NCBI GenBank assembly: GCA_015956445.1
Contig: WIUZ02000013.1
Coordinates: 434,001-498,000 of the forward strand
Source of the DNA: Thelephora terrestris
Lineage: Eukaryota > Basidiomycota > Agaricomycetes > Thelephorales > Thelephoraceae
Direction: 5' to 3'
DNA length: 64,000 nt
Both the position numbers and the translations under genes were made by a program. The notes below the pieces were generated by a model. It worked only from the letters and a program-made list of their open reading frames with translations. It did not search any database and was not told the origin of the DNA. Positions 25,057 through 36,100 of the stretch are shown here, piece by piece. Numbering within the stretch: the first letter of the stretch is position 1; each line of letters begins with the position of its first letter.

Positions 25057-26255
25057 ATGATGTCCGACCCTGAGGCAGAAGCGATGCGAGCGTTGGATCA
25101 TCTGTTGCTTGAGAGGGGCATGCCTGGAGGTACGTGGGTTGAGACTCATTTTTTTCCCCTCTTTACTTACCGCTCAGCACCGCTTTCCAGTTACTCGGGT
25201 TCTTGAAAAGTTTGAGGCCCGCGTCAAGTCGGTTTTCCCTAACGAGGTAGTTGAAATTGGAAGGTACGGCGCGCTTACACAACTGGTCGCAGCCACTACC
25301 TGATTCTTTTCCTATAGGCCAAAGGTACCGCTTCGCCGTGTTGCTACTTCCTCAGCTGTTCCAGCCTCTGCGACTCCTTTGTTGCCATCTGGACCCCAGC
25401 GTCAGAATCAAGCCGGCACCAATCATCCCGCCCTGCCACCTGTCAATGCTCCCGTTCAACGTTCTCACTCGCTGCCTCAGAGTGCTGTTGATTGCGATTC
25501 CAGCGACTCCAGCGACTCCGAAGACGAGCACAGTCACCCCCCCGTTCGAACTTCAAGCCCGGTAAAAATAACTCCTTCGCTTAAGACCCCTTCGGTAAAG
25601 GTTCCGTCGTTGAAGGCCCCTTCCGTTCAGGTTCCTTCCCTCCCGGCCCCTTCTCCGAAGGTCCCTTCCCTCCTGGCTCCTTCTCTGAAGGCCCCTTCCT
25701 TCCCGGCTCCTTCTCCAAAGGTCGCTTCCCTCCCAGGTCCTTCTCCAAAGGTCGCTTCTCTCCCGGGTCCTTCTCCAAAGGTCGCTTCTCACCCAGCTCC
25801 TTCCACGCAGTCCCCTCCCTTCTTGCTCCCTTTGTTGAGCGGAAGGGGTGGTCATACCATCCCCACTCACCCTCGTAATTACATCAATACACCTCCCATC
25901 ACTCCGATCTTCGAGGAACGTTACACCGATTTCGAAGACCTCAAACATTTCCTCCAATATAGGGGACCCCATAGCGAGGAGGATGAAGTAATTGTTCACC
26001 CCTCCCCAGGTGAGATTGGAGATGCGACTGGCTGGTATTATGTGGCAGTCGGCAGGCGCGTTGGCGTATTCAACAACTGGTGAGTCTCGCTCGCCAAACC
26101 GAGCAACCTTGCTCATCAATCTCAGGGCTTTGGTGGCATCCTCGATTTATGGTATCGAAGAGCCAGTCTGGAATCGCGTTGAGACAAAACAGATTGCGTA
26201 CAATGCTGTGACCCAGGCTCTCAAAAACCGCTCAGTCTTTGTGGCCAGTTCTTAG
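25057..26255 (+). CDS. KDZ-element proline-rich protein with RNase H1 N-terminal-like C-terminus (345 aa)
   Basis: Exons are 25057-25129, 25191-25263, 25318-26079 and 26126-26255. Introns are GT..AG and phases close, giving 345 aa. Residues about 125-205 are an array of about 10-residue PSPKV-type repeats (PSPKVASLPG twice in a row) encoded by about 30-bp tandem repeats. The C-terminus, spanning the last intron, reads WYYVAVGRRVGVFNNW, then GIEEPVWNRVETKQIAYNAV. This resembles the small RNA/DNA-hybrid-binding domain found at the N-terminus of RNase H1 and in caulimovirus viroplasmin (aromatic VxVGRxxGIF..W pattern). No nuclease domain is present. A nucleic-acid-binding accessory of the transposon is likely by inference. 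Confidence 0.75.
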
Positions 26256-27457
26256 ATGTGGTCCTCGTCTTGTAACCAATTGTTTGGGAGGGGTGTTAGC
26301 ATGATTTACCGTAGCCGTCGTTTTTTTTCATTACCCTAAATACAGTGCTCTCGTTCTCAGCCTTGGTGTTTTCGGTCGATTTAACACCGTGAACTTTGAA
26401 TGATTTTTGGATAAAAAAACGCGAGCTTGTGATGCGCTTTTAGCCGCATTGTAAAGAATATCCGCAGAATTTCGGCCGCACAAATTGGCTGAAACTTGGT
26501 CGATTTATGCTGCCCCCTTCACTTTAGCACTTATTTTCAGTGGCCCGCACTGACTGAAATTTTGAGATCAGTTTCGTTTTCCGACTGAAGTGGTAATTTC
26601 AGTGGGAATTCACTGAATTTGTCGCGGGGTATATTTACCAGTGGCCACGGCAGCACGTTTCATCTATTTTCATAATTACACAATTCAACGGTTTTATGGA
26701 GTATATATATATATTAATTAATTATTAACAATATTGAGTCTGAGATCTGTGCATGGCGTTGAGTGCTGTGCACAGAGTACCGAGTTGAGTATTGAGGGTC
26801 GAGTGCAATGTTGAAGGTTTTGGACATTGGCCCAACTTTTGGCTCGTTATCAAGAGTCTCGATCGGGTTGCACGCCGTCCTGCCTTTTGCACAATAGAAC
26901 AAGTATTGAACGAAGAACTTCGAGTTTAGAGATTAAAATTACTTATTACCATCTAGCATTAATCTCTGCCTTTGGCATAGAGGCCTGAGTATTACTCCGT
27001 CGACTTGAACTGATATCGATAACAACCCATGAGCATTCTGGTCACTCGCCTGATTTTCCCTCTTTTGATTTCAAGATATTTCGCCTTCAGCCCTGAAGGC
27101 GCAATATCTATTCAGGGTTTGTAAACTATTCGTTATCTATCAACCTCGTGTTTCAGCTCAGTGCCAAGCACTTGGGGTGAACACACAGTTGACTCAGAGT
27201 CGCCATCGATAAAGAACCCTTGCAAGGATTCAGCAATCCGTCTGACTTCGCAGATCTCGTGCACAGTGCACATGGCTCAGATACAGTAGTTTTTTTTGTT
27301 GGAATTTGTAGTAGATACCAGTTACAATAGATCTGCAACACACGAATTACTATCCAAATCAATCGAAGTACTAGCCAGGCCAAACGATCCAGGTGCCAAC
27401 GCCAAAACTTGGTGTGATCGGCGTCTATTCTCGCCGCGCTTGTCTTCCACCTCTCCC
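26256..27457. other. 1.2-kb upstream region of the KDZ transposase gene
   Basis: No coding frame is supported. It has repeated CAGTG/CACTGA words (26530-26640, including TTTCAGTGGGAATTCACTGA), an AT run TATATATATATTAATTAATT at about 26702-26728, and a hairpin at 27075-27108. It is probably the transposase promoter and 5' leader. Confidence 0.45.
27075..27108. repeat. 16-bp inverted repeat (hairpin) upstream of the KDZ transposase
   Basis: GATATTTCGCCTTCAG (27075-27090) is followed, after CC, by CTGAAGGCGCAATATC (27093-27108), with a single mismatch between arms. Its position, 350 bp before the transposase start, suggests an operator or binding site, but this is inference. Confidence 0.6.
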
Positions 27458-30400
27458 ATGCCACGTACCCGCAAACGCTCAGCAAGTTCCGATTTTTCAC
27501 AAGTCGGCGCCCCCGGCAGCGTCGTATTTACCTCCGTCGATGTCGTTGCTGGCAAGGTTGTAAAAAAACGGGCATTCGAGCGTCACCTTTTTGTCCCCAC
27601 CTTCTCTGACGACTCTCCCCCCGACGACCCTTTCCTCAATGATCTCACCGAGGCCAATTCTACTGCACCCAACGCCAAGGGACCCAGCCGCTCTTCCTCT
27701 GTAAGGTTTTTCTAAATGTTTTCTGGCTGTTCTGACCACACTCTTAGATGTTGCTTGAAGAATGGCTTCCACATCGCAAGCAGTTCCTGGATGAACTCCT
27801 TCGCCTGGAGGGTCTCAAAAAAGGAATGACAAGGAGTTCTTGCGGGGAGTGTAAAGTTGGCGCTATCTACCGCTGCAAGGATTGCTTCGGCGGGGAGGTG
27901 ACTTGTAAAGAATGCATCCTTCAAGACCACGAGTCCCATCCACTTCATTCTCTCGAGGTACGTCCTCACGTTTCCCAGTTTTCAACATTGCTGACTACGT
28001 TCCGCAGAAATGGACTGGCTCATTCTTCGAGCCCACCACCTTGACTTCCCTTGGCCATGTCGTTCAGCTCGGGCACAAACTCAGCACCTCATGCTCCAAT
28101 CCGTCGAAACCCATCGATCAAACAGTGTTCGACTTAAACGGGGTCCACCGCATCGTTGTCAGGTTTTGCCATTGCTCATCCAGCTCAGCGTCGCATCAAA
28201 TCCAACTCCTTCAAGCACGTTGGTTTCCCGCCACCGTGTTTCGCCCTTCAACGTCCTTCTCGTTCAACCTGCTTGACTTTTTCCACAAGCTTCAAGACCA
28301 GAACAAGTGCAATTCATACGACTTCTATCACACAATCATGCAGCGCTCAAACAACGCGAAGCTTGAACCTGAAATAGTGAGTTTATGCTCACTGCTCTCG
28401 CGTGAGGCACAACTGATTCTCCGAAGTTCCGATACAACGAAATCTGTCTTGTCTTTCGTCTCTGGAGCCACTTGAAACTTCTTAAGCGCGGCGGGGCTGG
28501 CCATTGCTGTGGCGGGGTCGATTCTATGTCGGACGGAAGTCTTGCTGTTCTCTGTCCCGCGTGTCCCCAGCCAGGAAAGAATATTGTACTTGACTCGAAA
28601 CACCCGATGTACGCCTGACGCTGTTGTCTGTTTGTAACTCCCTGATGTACTCACTGTACTCACTACAATGTGATCTTTAGCCATTTCAATACCACATTCC
28701 TGGGCATAGATGGCTGCTTCAAGACAAAGCTCAAAGACCGGGGTATCACGGACCCGGACCTTGGGACCGGCCTCGCGTATATGGTGAATTCTGCAGACTA
28801 CGCCGCTCATCTCAAAGACCCTGCTGGTACTGTGTCTGAAGAGACGGTACGTGTGTAGGCTGCATCTGCATCCGCTGCATCACTCACCGCCATCTACAGG
28901 GAACGTCCTGTGGCTCAGACCTCCGCGCTGTTGACCAAGCATATACCCGCAACCCGAAGGGCTACAGTGTTACTGGTGTTGTCGCCGTCTCTTGTCGCCA
29001 TTCCTTCGTTCGTCCAACTGGTGTCGCTGATCTTCAAAAGGGTGAACGGTAAGCAAATATCTGACATCCACCGCTCACCACTTATCCCCTTGCAGATATC
29101 TGAATGTTGACTATGCCTTCGCCTCCACTGTTTCCCACGAGTTAGAGATGGGGGTTCCACACCTTGTTGTCACGTATGACATTGCTTGTCAATGGGGTCG
29201 CCACCTTCGTGAGCGTTTGGCAAGGTACAAGGCTACCAAGGACGTCAACCTCGATTCGCTACAATCTTTCCGCGTTGCAGTTCCGAAGTTTCACCTGATC
29301 GGGCACGGGAATTCCTGCCACCTCGATTACAATCTTGCTTTTATGCGAGGCGTTGGCATGACGCATGGTGAGGGTGTTGAAACGATTTGGTCTCATTCCA
29401 CATCCCTCGCGACGTGGTCGCGAGAGAACGGGCCCCAAGCACGTCAAGCACTTCTTGATACTCATTGGAGCGGGTGGAACTGGAAGAAACTCATCAATCT
29501 TCGTGAGTCCATCTAGTTTTACGACTGCCCCGCGTTTCTCATTTCCGTCTTTCCAGGTCGTTTGTTGAAGAAAAGTCTAGAGAGAGCTTGGAAACTCTGC
29601 AAGGTCCAGAACGGCATCGCAGCCGCCGTCACAGCAGCCCTCGATCCAGCCCTCATCCACTCCTGGACTGAGATGATGAACGCCTACTACCTTGACTCGT
29701 CCAACCCCAATCCATTCAAAGAGGTTGCTCCAAGTAAGTGTATTTTCATCTCTTCGCCTGCTCTTTTTGAACGGCAATCCAGGCGTAACTCTCAATGATC
29801 TCAAGGCTGAACTTGGTCGGGTTGACGCAACGGTCAAGAAGTCTGGAACGCCACATGCGCATGAGACAACACCCTCCCAGTTTATCATGCGAGCCCTCGA
29901 GATTGAAGAACAGCAGTAAGTGGCTACCTTTCCGTGCTCAAGCCTAAGGTCAACTCATCCCGGGCTTAGACGGAGGCTGCGATCGAAACGTCTCGACCCC
30001 AATGACAATACCACCATCTGTGATCAACGTCGTCTTCTCTCCCAAGCCATCAAGAGTCTCACCTCCCCCCAGCGGGTCTATATGCCTGGAGCCTCTGCAC
30101 GCCTTGACGAAATCGACCCCACCACCATCACCGACGCCCCCAAGACCGTCAAACTTTGGCTCCCATCGCAACTTCCGGCTGCCTCTCGTGATACATCCTG
30201 CATTGGGAACCTCCCCCGCCTTGAGCTCAGATTCCGGCTTGCCCAAGCTTATGACGCCCTCGACCTCATTCGGCATTTGCGTGGTGTATACCAGGTGCTC
30301 CTCGTGAAGAACCAGGCCCATGTCTCAACGTCCCAAGGCACGATGACCAGAACCAAGGCTCTCTTCAGAAATTTCGCACTCAAGATTGACCAAGCAGCTG

Positions 30401-31143
30401 CCCGTTACCGTGATGCCCGCACTGCCCTCCTCCGCCTCGACCCCGAAGGGAAGTTCTCTCCATGGAAGAATGACCTCAAGGACTTATGCCGGGAAGACAT
30501 CAGGGGACCCTCGCGCGAGACTACAGACACGTCAGAATCACGGCGGGAGCTTTCGTGGATCTGGCACACCGGATCGCTACAACCTGACACCGGGATCAAT
30601 GACCCTCAGTTGCAAGGTGTTATGCGTGTCGAATGGTGCAAGGCGGTTGCTCGTGCTGAACGGTTCCAGGAGGAGGTAGAGCTACTGGTTGAGGAAATGC
30701 GACGGACCCTTTGCTTCTTTGATTGGAATGCAGGGAACTGGGAGAAGCTCGGGGAGGCTCGTGTCGGTGAGCCCACCATTGATGAAGAGATCACTGTTGG
30801 CATGAGAGCATACGCTGCACGCCAGGCCGCGCTCTATCGGAAACTTGTTCACGTCTTCATTGCAGACTGGTACGAATGTTTGGAGCTCAAATCACTCGGG
30901 TCCCACTGGCTTGCAAAATACCCTCGCCCCGAAGCAGCCCGAAATCGAAGGCGCCGGCTCAAATCCAACGTCAAAATGTACCACTCTTCTGTATTTCCTT
31001 CCTCCGCTGGGACAGAAGACATTCCGGAGACTGAAGACGCCCTCACCGACGACCCTCCCTCTGATAGCGACCCGGACCCAGTGGATTTTGAGGATGACGT
31101 GGATGTTGCTTTGGACGATCTGGACGCCCCCCTTTGGACTTGA
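27458..31143 (+). CDS. KDZ transposase with CxC2-like cysteine cluster (1069 aa)
   Basis: Exons are 27458-27700, 27748-27957, 28008-28376, 28427-28608, 28681-28846, 28900-29048, 29096-29502, 29557-29733, 29783-29915 and 29970-31143. All are GT..AG with matching phases, 1069 aa. Near residues 110-145 lies the cysteine cluster C..C....YRCKDC....TCKEC...H..HPLH seen with KDZ transposases. Next come KWTGSFFEP, VQLGH, FCHC and ARWFPATVFRPSTSF. The catalytic RNase H fold shows FLGIDGCFKTKLK (first D), GVVAVSCRHSF, VVTYDIACQWG (second D), VPKFHLIGHG and HGEGVETIW (E). The C-terminal third is basic and helical, then acidic, ending on a stop inside the inverted repeat. It would cut and join the element ends. 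ATG 27458 was preferred over upstream frame extension. It looks active. Confidence 0.93.
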
Positions 31144-32448
31144 ATTTCGGGTTTTTTTACGTAGCTACCTCTTGCGTTATCTCTAGCTACAACGTATTTT
31201 GATTGCAATGGAATGTTTCTTGTGTTTTCGCTGATGCGACGTGGACTTAGCAACTTTTTTGTTTGAGTTCCCAAAAAGGAAAGTGTCCCAAAAAGGAAAG
31301 TGTCGCTGGCAGCGAGAACAAGAGGCAGGCTGGCAGAGGCGAGAAACCTGCTTTTATTGTGTGGATGTATGTTACCCATTGCTAAATACAGTAAATACAA
31401 GGGAATAAGGGGATATCTAAGTCAGAAAGCAGAAAATCCGGCGTAGCCGATATGTTTTTTTATGTTGAGGGCGATTTTAGGCGCCGGAACCCGCGCAAGT
31501 GAGCCGGCACGGAATGGCAGTGCTGCCACTGCGTGAAAACACCAATTTAGTGCTTCGGACGCGACGGAAATTTGAGCAGTATACATTGGCTACCTACTGG
31601 TACAAATTTTGTATAAAAAAAGGGAATACCAGGTGCACTGCCGCACTTTTTCTTTCCCCCTTCAGCTCGGCAGATTCCGATCACCTGCAATCAACCCGGG
31701 AGGAATTTAAAACACGATTTCTGGGCTCAATTCTACGTAAAATACAGTGGTTTTAAGCGGGATGAGCTGGCGAATATGTGAAGTACCTATCAGCAATTTT
31801 TTCGAGATTTTTTTTGATTTTTTTCTGGGGCGGCGCAAGCGAGAGAAGTGGTGAAATAAATTGAATTATTATGTACAAATACCACTACAAATAACTATGT
31901 AAGCCTGCAACCCAGTACCCGGCAACCGGGTGCCCAGGAGGGCGGTATTTACTGGAGGAAGCGCCGGGAGGAACCAGGAGAGGCCCGTGATGGCTGGTTC
32001 CCACGGCCGATCGTCCTACCGAAGGATATTGATGGGACGAAGCGCCGGAAGGAACCAGGGGACGCGTGATGGCTGGTTCCCACGGCCGATCGTCCTACCG
32101 AAGGATATTGATGGGACGAAGCGCCGGGGAGGAACCAGGGGATGCGTGATGGCTGGTTCCCACGGCCGATCGTCCTACCGAAGGATATTGATGGGACGAA
32201 GCGCCGGGGAGGAACCAGCTGGAAGCGAATTCCCACGTCTGTCACCCCCAGATCAATCCTGGGGCCGGTGCAAATAGCCGAGGGTCATATTGACCGGACC
32301 TGGCCTCACTGGGCCAGTGCTGAAACAACCCGGCCGAGTAAAAGTAAGTAGGATCCTCCCCTACAGTTTCAGAATTGGGCCTGGACAAAAAAAGTCAAAA
32401 CCGCGGGCAAGGACCACGAGATTTTTAAAATTTCAATAAGGACTACTG
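31140..32448 (-). repeat. KDZ right terminal inverted repeat (1309 bp)
   Basis: It is the reverse complement of 21340-22648. The stop codon of the transposase (31141-31143) is made by its innermost bases (TTGAATTTCGG). It carries the mirror of the 80-bp tandem array at 31953-32217. Confidence 0.95.
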
Positions 32449-32796
32449 CATACTGTCAGGCGTGTTTTCCTCGAGGAGGAAGGGGTACTGGAAGAATTCG
32501 TGGTCTACCCACACCGCTTCCCAGGTGCTAAAACGATGCTTTTTGACTGCCTGGCGGATCCTTTCCCGGGCATCCTCAGTGTCGCGGAGATATTCAAGTA
32601 GGAGGGGCAGGGTTTTGAGGTGGGTGTCGGGAGAGAGGATGATCCAAACGCAGTTTCCTCCGACGAAACTGAAGTCCATTTGAAGACGGGGGAAGAGGAG
32701 GGAGTGGTGTTGAGGTGTTGGTTTGACTGACTGGGGGTAAGCGCGGAGTAGGAGTCGTAGATACCGAAACGGATAGGAGACCACACCTTTGAACAA

Positions 32797-33142
32797 ATTC
32801 AGGGGAATGGAGGAGGGCTAATGAACGTGTTTCTACCCTTCAGACAGCTAAGTATGTTGGGCGGAAGTGGGGAGAGAAAGAGGAATAGTGGGGCCCAGTT
32901 CGCCGCTCCGTGAGAGTATTTTGTTCTTGTGGGCGCTCCGTTCTTGAATAAGGTTTCGTGATCGGGTAATCCTTCCATAACTAAGTTAGCGCAACTGGCG
33001 TTGCTAACATAATCATTGATGGTTCCCTACGTTCTTATGGCATTCTTCTTCCTGCCCGACCGTGCTTTCCTTTTCAGTCGATGGGGAGAGGGGGGCAATT
33101 GGGGCGAATGGGATAGGATAATGACTGTGGGGAATGGGTTTT
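32797..33142. other. Gap between the gypsy integrase stop and the split env-position ORF
   Basis: About 350 bp downstream of the integrase gene on minus. It may hold a first exon of the split ORF (a CATTCCCCTGAATTTGTTC stretch runs into the presumed donor) but no start was fixed. Nothing else is seen. Confidence 0.4.
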
Positions 33143-36100
33143 TTAGGGAGAGGACGATTCTGAGTCGTTTCCTGACTGAGAATCTTGCGTACCTTCGTCT
33201 GATTGTTCCTGAGAGATCTCGTGTTCAACTTCGTTATCAGTGCCAACTAGTGTGGCCCAATGGTCTAGATCCTGTCTTTTAACGTAAGGGATTAGCCTAT
33301 AGGCGGCCACATGCTCCGTTAGCTCACTGCTATCCATTTCTTCCAGGACATATGATCCTCCTTGAGTCCTTCTGATGACACGATAAGGGCCCATGTATCT
33401 ATCTGCAGTCTTCCTTTCGATAGACACACTGTTCTCAATCCGGTTGTTTCGTACTAAGACTAAGTCACCTGACTGATAAGCTCCTATTTTGAGTCGTCTA
33501 GCAAACTTCTTTTCGTAGGCTTGCTTGGATCTGAACCTTGATTTCTGGAGAATTTTCTTTGCTTTGGCTATGTCTTCTGGAAGCCTAAGGAGTTGACGTG
33601 CCCTAGTTTGCACTAGTTCGTCTCTGGTCATGCCTGGTCTGAAGTCGTTAACTAAAAATGTTGCATCAGCGAGATCTCCTGGCAGCAAGGGATGTACACC
33701 GTGTAGGAGGTAATAAGGGCTGTATCCTGTGGATTTGCGTACTGTGATCCTGTCAGCGTAATTAGCAGCTGAAACATACAGAGGCCATTTGGACAAGTCT
33801 CCTTTGCACAACTTTACTAAGGCTTCTCGGATGTTGTAGTGTCCACGTTCGACTGGTCCATTGGCTTGAGAATTGTAGGGAGAGATCTTGATGTGACATA
33901 TTCCATATTTGGTCAGTAGCTCAGAGAATTCCTTTCCAAAAGAAGGTCCGTTATCTGTGACCACTTCCTGGACTATCCCATAACGTAGGATGATCTTCTT
34001 AAGGAAAAACCTAGCCATGACTTTGGCTTTGTCTCTTGCTATTGCTTTGCATTCCGTTACACCAGACAGGTCATCTCTACAATTAATCAACCAACGCTTG
34101 CCTCTGGCTAAGGGCATGCTCATTACATCCACGTATACCTTACTGAACAGACTTGGCGGGTGGGAAATTGTGACAGGAATATGCATCTTCTTGGTACTTC
34201 TGAGTTGACAAGTATGACAGCTCTGTACGTGTTCCTTGATCTGGTTCCTCATTCCTGGCCAAAAGTACCGGAGGGTTAGAAGTTGTTCTACGGCCCAAAC
34301 TCCATGGTGACCTATGTTCTCATGGGCTTCCCATAGTATTTCCTTTCTTCGTTCTTTAGGGAAAATCACGACTTGGGAAGGATAGCCTAAACGTTTCTTG
34401 TACATATGAGCTTCCTTCATATAGAATGGTTTGGCTTTGTTTAGGAAAGCCTTCCTGTGCTTGGCAAACCGGAATTCTGGTACTTTCTTGGTAATCAGGA
34501 ACCGTAGGATGGCAACGAGGTCATCATCAGAATATTGATGGCCTGATGCTACTGCGTAAGAGGCTTTAACGCTGTCATCCAAAAAGGTGGCATCTTCCAA
34601 ATGGGGGTAAGCAAGGGGTTCAGGGTCTGACTGAACTGGGGAGGTGATGACTGGTACAGGAGGGGAGGGCTCATCATGAACCTGAACAGCTAGAGCAATG
34701 TTATCTATCCATTCCTCTGGGTCAGATTCCTGGGATAGATCTTCTTCATCACTAGCTTGTCTTCTTCTTGATAGAGCATCAGGGGCCTTGTGCTTATGCG
34801 CAGGGGTGTGAACTAACTTGAAAGTGAACTGTAGGATTGCTTTTACCCACCGATTCATAGGGGCTCCTGGAATCGTATCTGGGTTCTTCAACATTCCTCC
34901 TATGCTTGAGGCATCCACTTCAACAATGAGGTTCTTTACACCGTATAGGTAGGCTCTGAACTTGTGTAAGGCTCGATACAAACCGTAGAGTTCCAGCTTA
35001 GATTGTCCGTAGCGTTCACTATACCCACTGAAGGGGATGGATCCATATCTCGCTGGAGTACGGCGGCCTTCTTCATCTTCTTGGGACAAAACCATGCCTA
35101 TACCATGCACACTTGTGTCTACAGAGAAATAGACTGGCCTGTCACTAGTGTAATCTATTGACCGTAGTGCTGGTGCACTTGATACTAGCTTCTTGAGCTT
35201 CTCAAAGGTTTCTTGGCGCTCTGGGCTCCAACAGTATTCTACGTCTTTTCTGGTTAGATCAACCAAAGGTTTAGCCAATAGGCTGAAACCTTCAATCCAA
35301 ATCCGGACTGTTCCACATAAGCCTAAGAATCCTCTGAGCTCTTTGAGGTTACGAGGTACTGGCCAATTTTCAACCTTCTGAGCACGACAATCTACTGGCT
35401 CTCTTCCTTTAGCACTGCACTTATGACCTACTATTTCTACTTCTGCACGGCAGAGCTGCATCTTCTTGGCCGATATTGTACCACCTGCTTCTCCGATTCT
35501 ATGAAGAATTCTATGAACGTCGCTGATATGCTCCCATATGTATCTTCTGATACCTGGGTTCTCTTTGAGGGTTTCCTCCTTGCCATCCGGTCCAAGGTAC
35601 TTTGAAGCTGGTCCCTTGATTGGTATGTCGTCTATAAAGACTCCTGCAACGTCTGGGACTTCATCATGGAGGATGAACATCATAGTATCCTGGAATTCTG
35701 CTGGGGCATTAACGTATCCCATTGGCAGTGACGTAAGTCGGAAAACTCCTATAGGGGTCTGGAAGGCAGTAAGATCTCTACTATGGACATCTAGGACTCT
35801 GGCATGGAAGCCCCAGTACATATCCAATACAGTATAAACACTACGTCCAGCATATGCTTCAACAAATTCTTCAATGATGGGAGGAACAGCTGAGTCCCTG
35901 ATTGTTACACTATTAAGACGTCTAAGGTCATGGACTAACCTTAAACCACCGTCCTTCTTAAGAACATAGAACCATCTGGATCTATAAGCTGTTTGGGCTC
36001 TCTCGTAGACTCCAGCCTTGATCTTTTCCTTAAGGAGACGTAGAACTTCATCCTTGTGACTTAGACCTAAGGGTATGTTCTTCTCAGTCCATGGTTCGTG

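Larger units (their letters stand above)
21340..32448 (+). mobile_element. KDZ-class DNA transposon, 11,109 bp, apparently intact
   Basis: The ends are CAGTAGTCC...GGACTACTG, with CATACTG duplicated outside both ends (21333-21339 and 32449-32455). Terminal inverted repeats are 1309 bp each (21340-22648 and 31140-32448) and match base for base in all stretches compared. The interior holds three spliced genes: a partner gene on minus (22645-24879), a proline-rich gene on plus (25057-26255) and the KDZ transposase on plus (27458-31143). All splice phases close, with no stops or frameshifts. It sits inside the gypsy element and so is the youngest event there. The exact end could shift by 1-2 bp because of a local palindrome (ACTGCAGT) at the junction. 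Confidence 0.93.
21240..32796 (-). pseudogene. Gypsy env-position ORF split by the KDZ transposon
   Basis: The minus-strand frame enters from about 32796 and reaches 32449, ending ...LLEENTPDS before the KDZ end. It resumes at 21339 as MFVEDIDNQFRASGTLTKEE and stops at 21240-21242. The two parts are in the same frame after removal of 21340-32448 and one CATACTG duplicate, which is strong support for the insertion boundaries. A likely intron lies near the start (donor around 32785, acceptor ccccag around 32737). The product has a segment NCVWIILSPDTHLKTLPLLL and no recognisable domain. It may be a retrotransposon accessory gene; function unknown. Confidence 0.65.
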
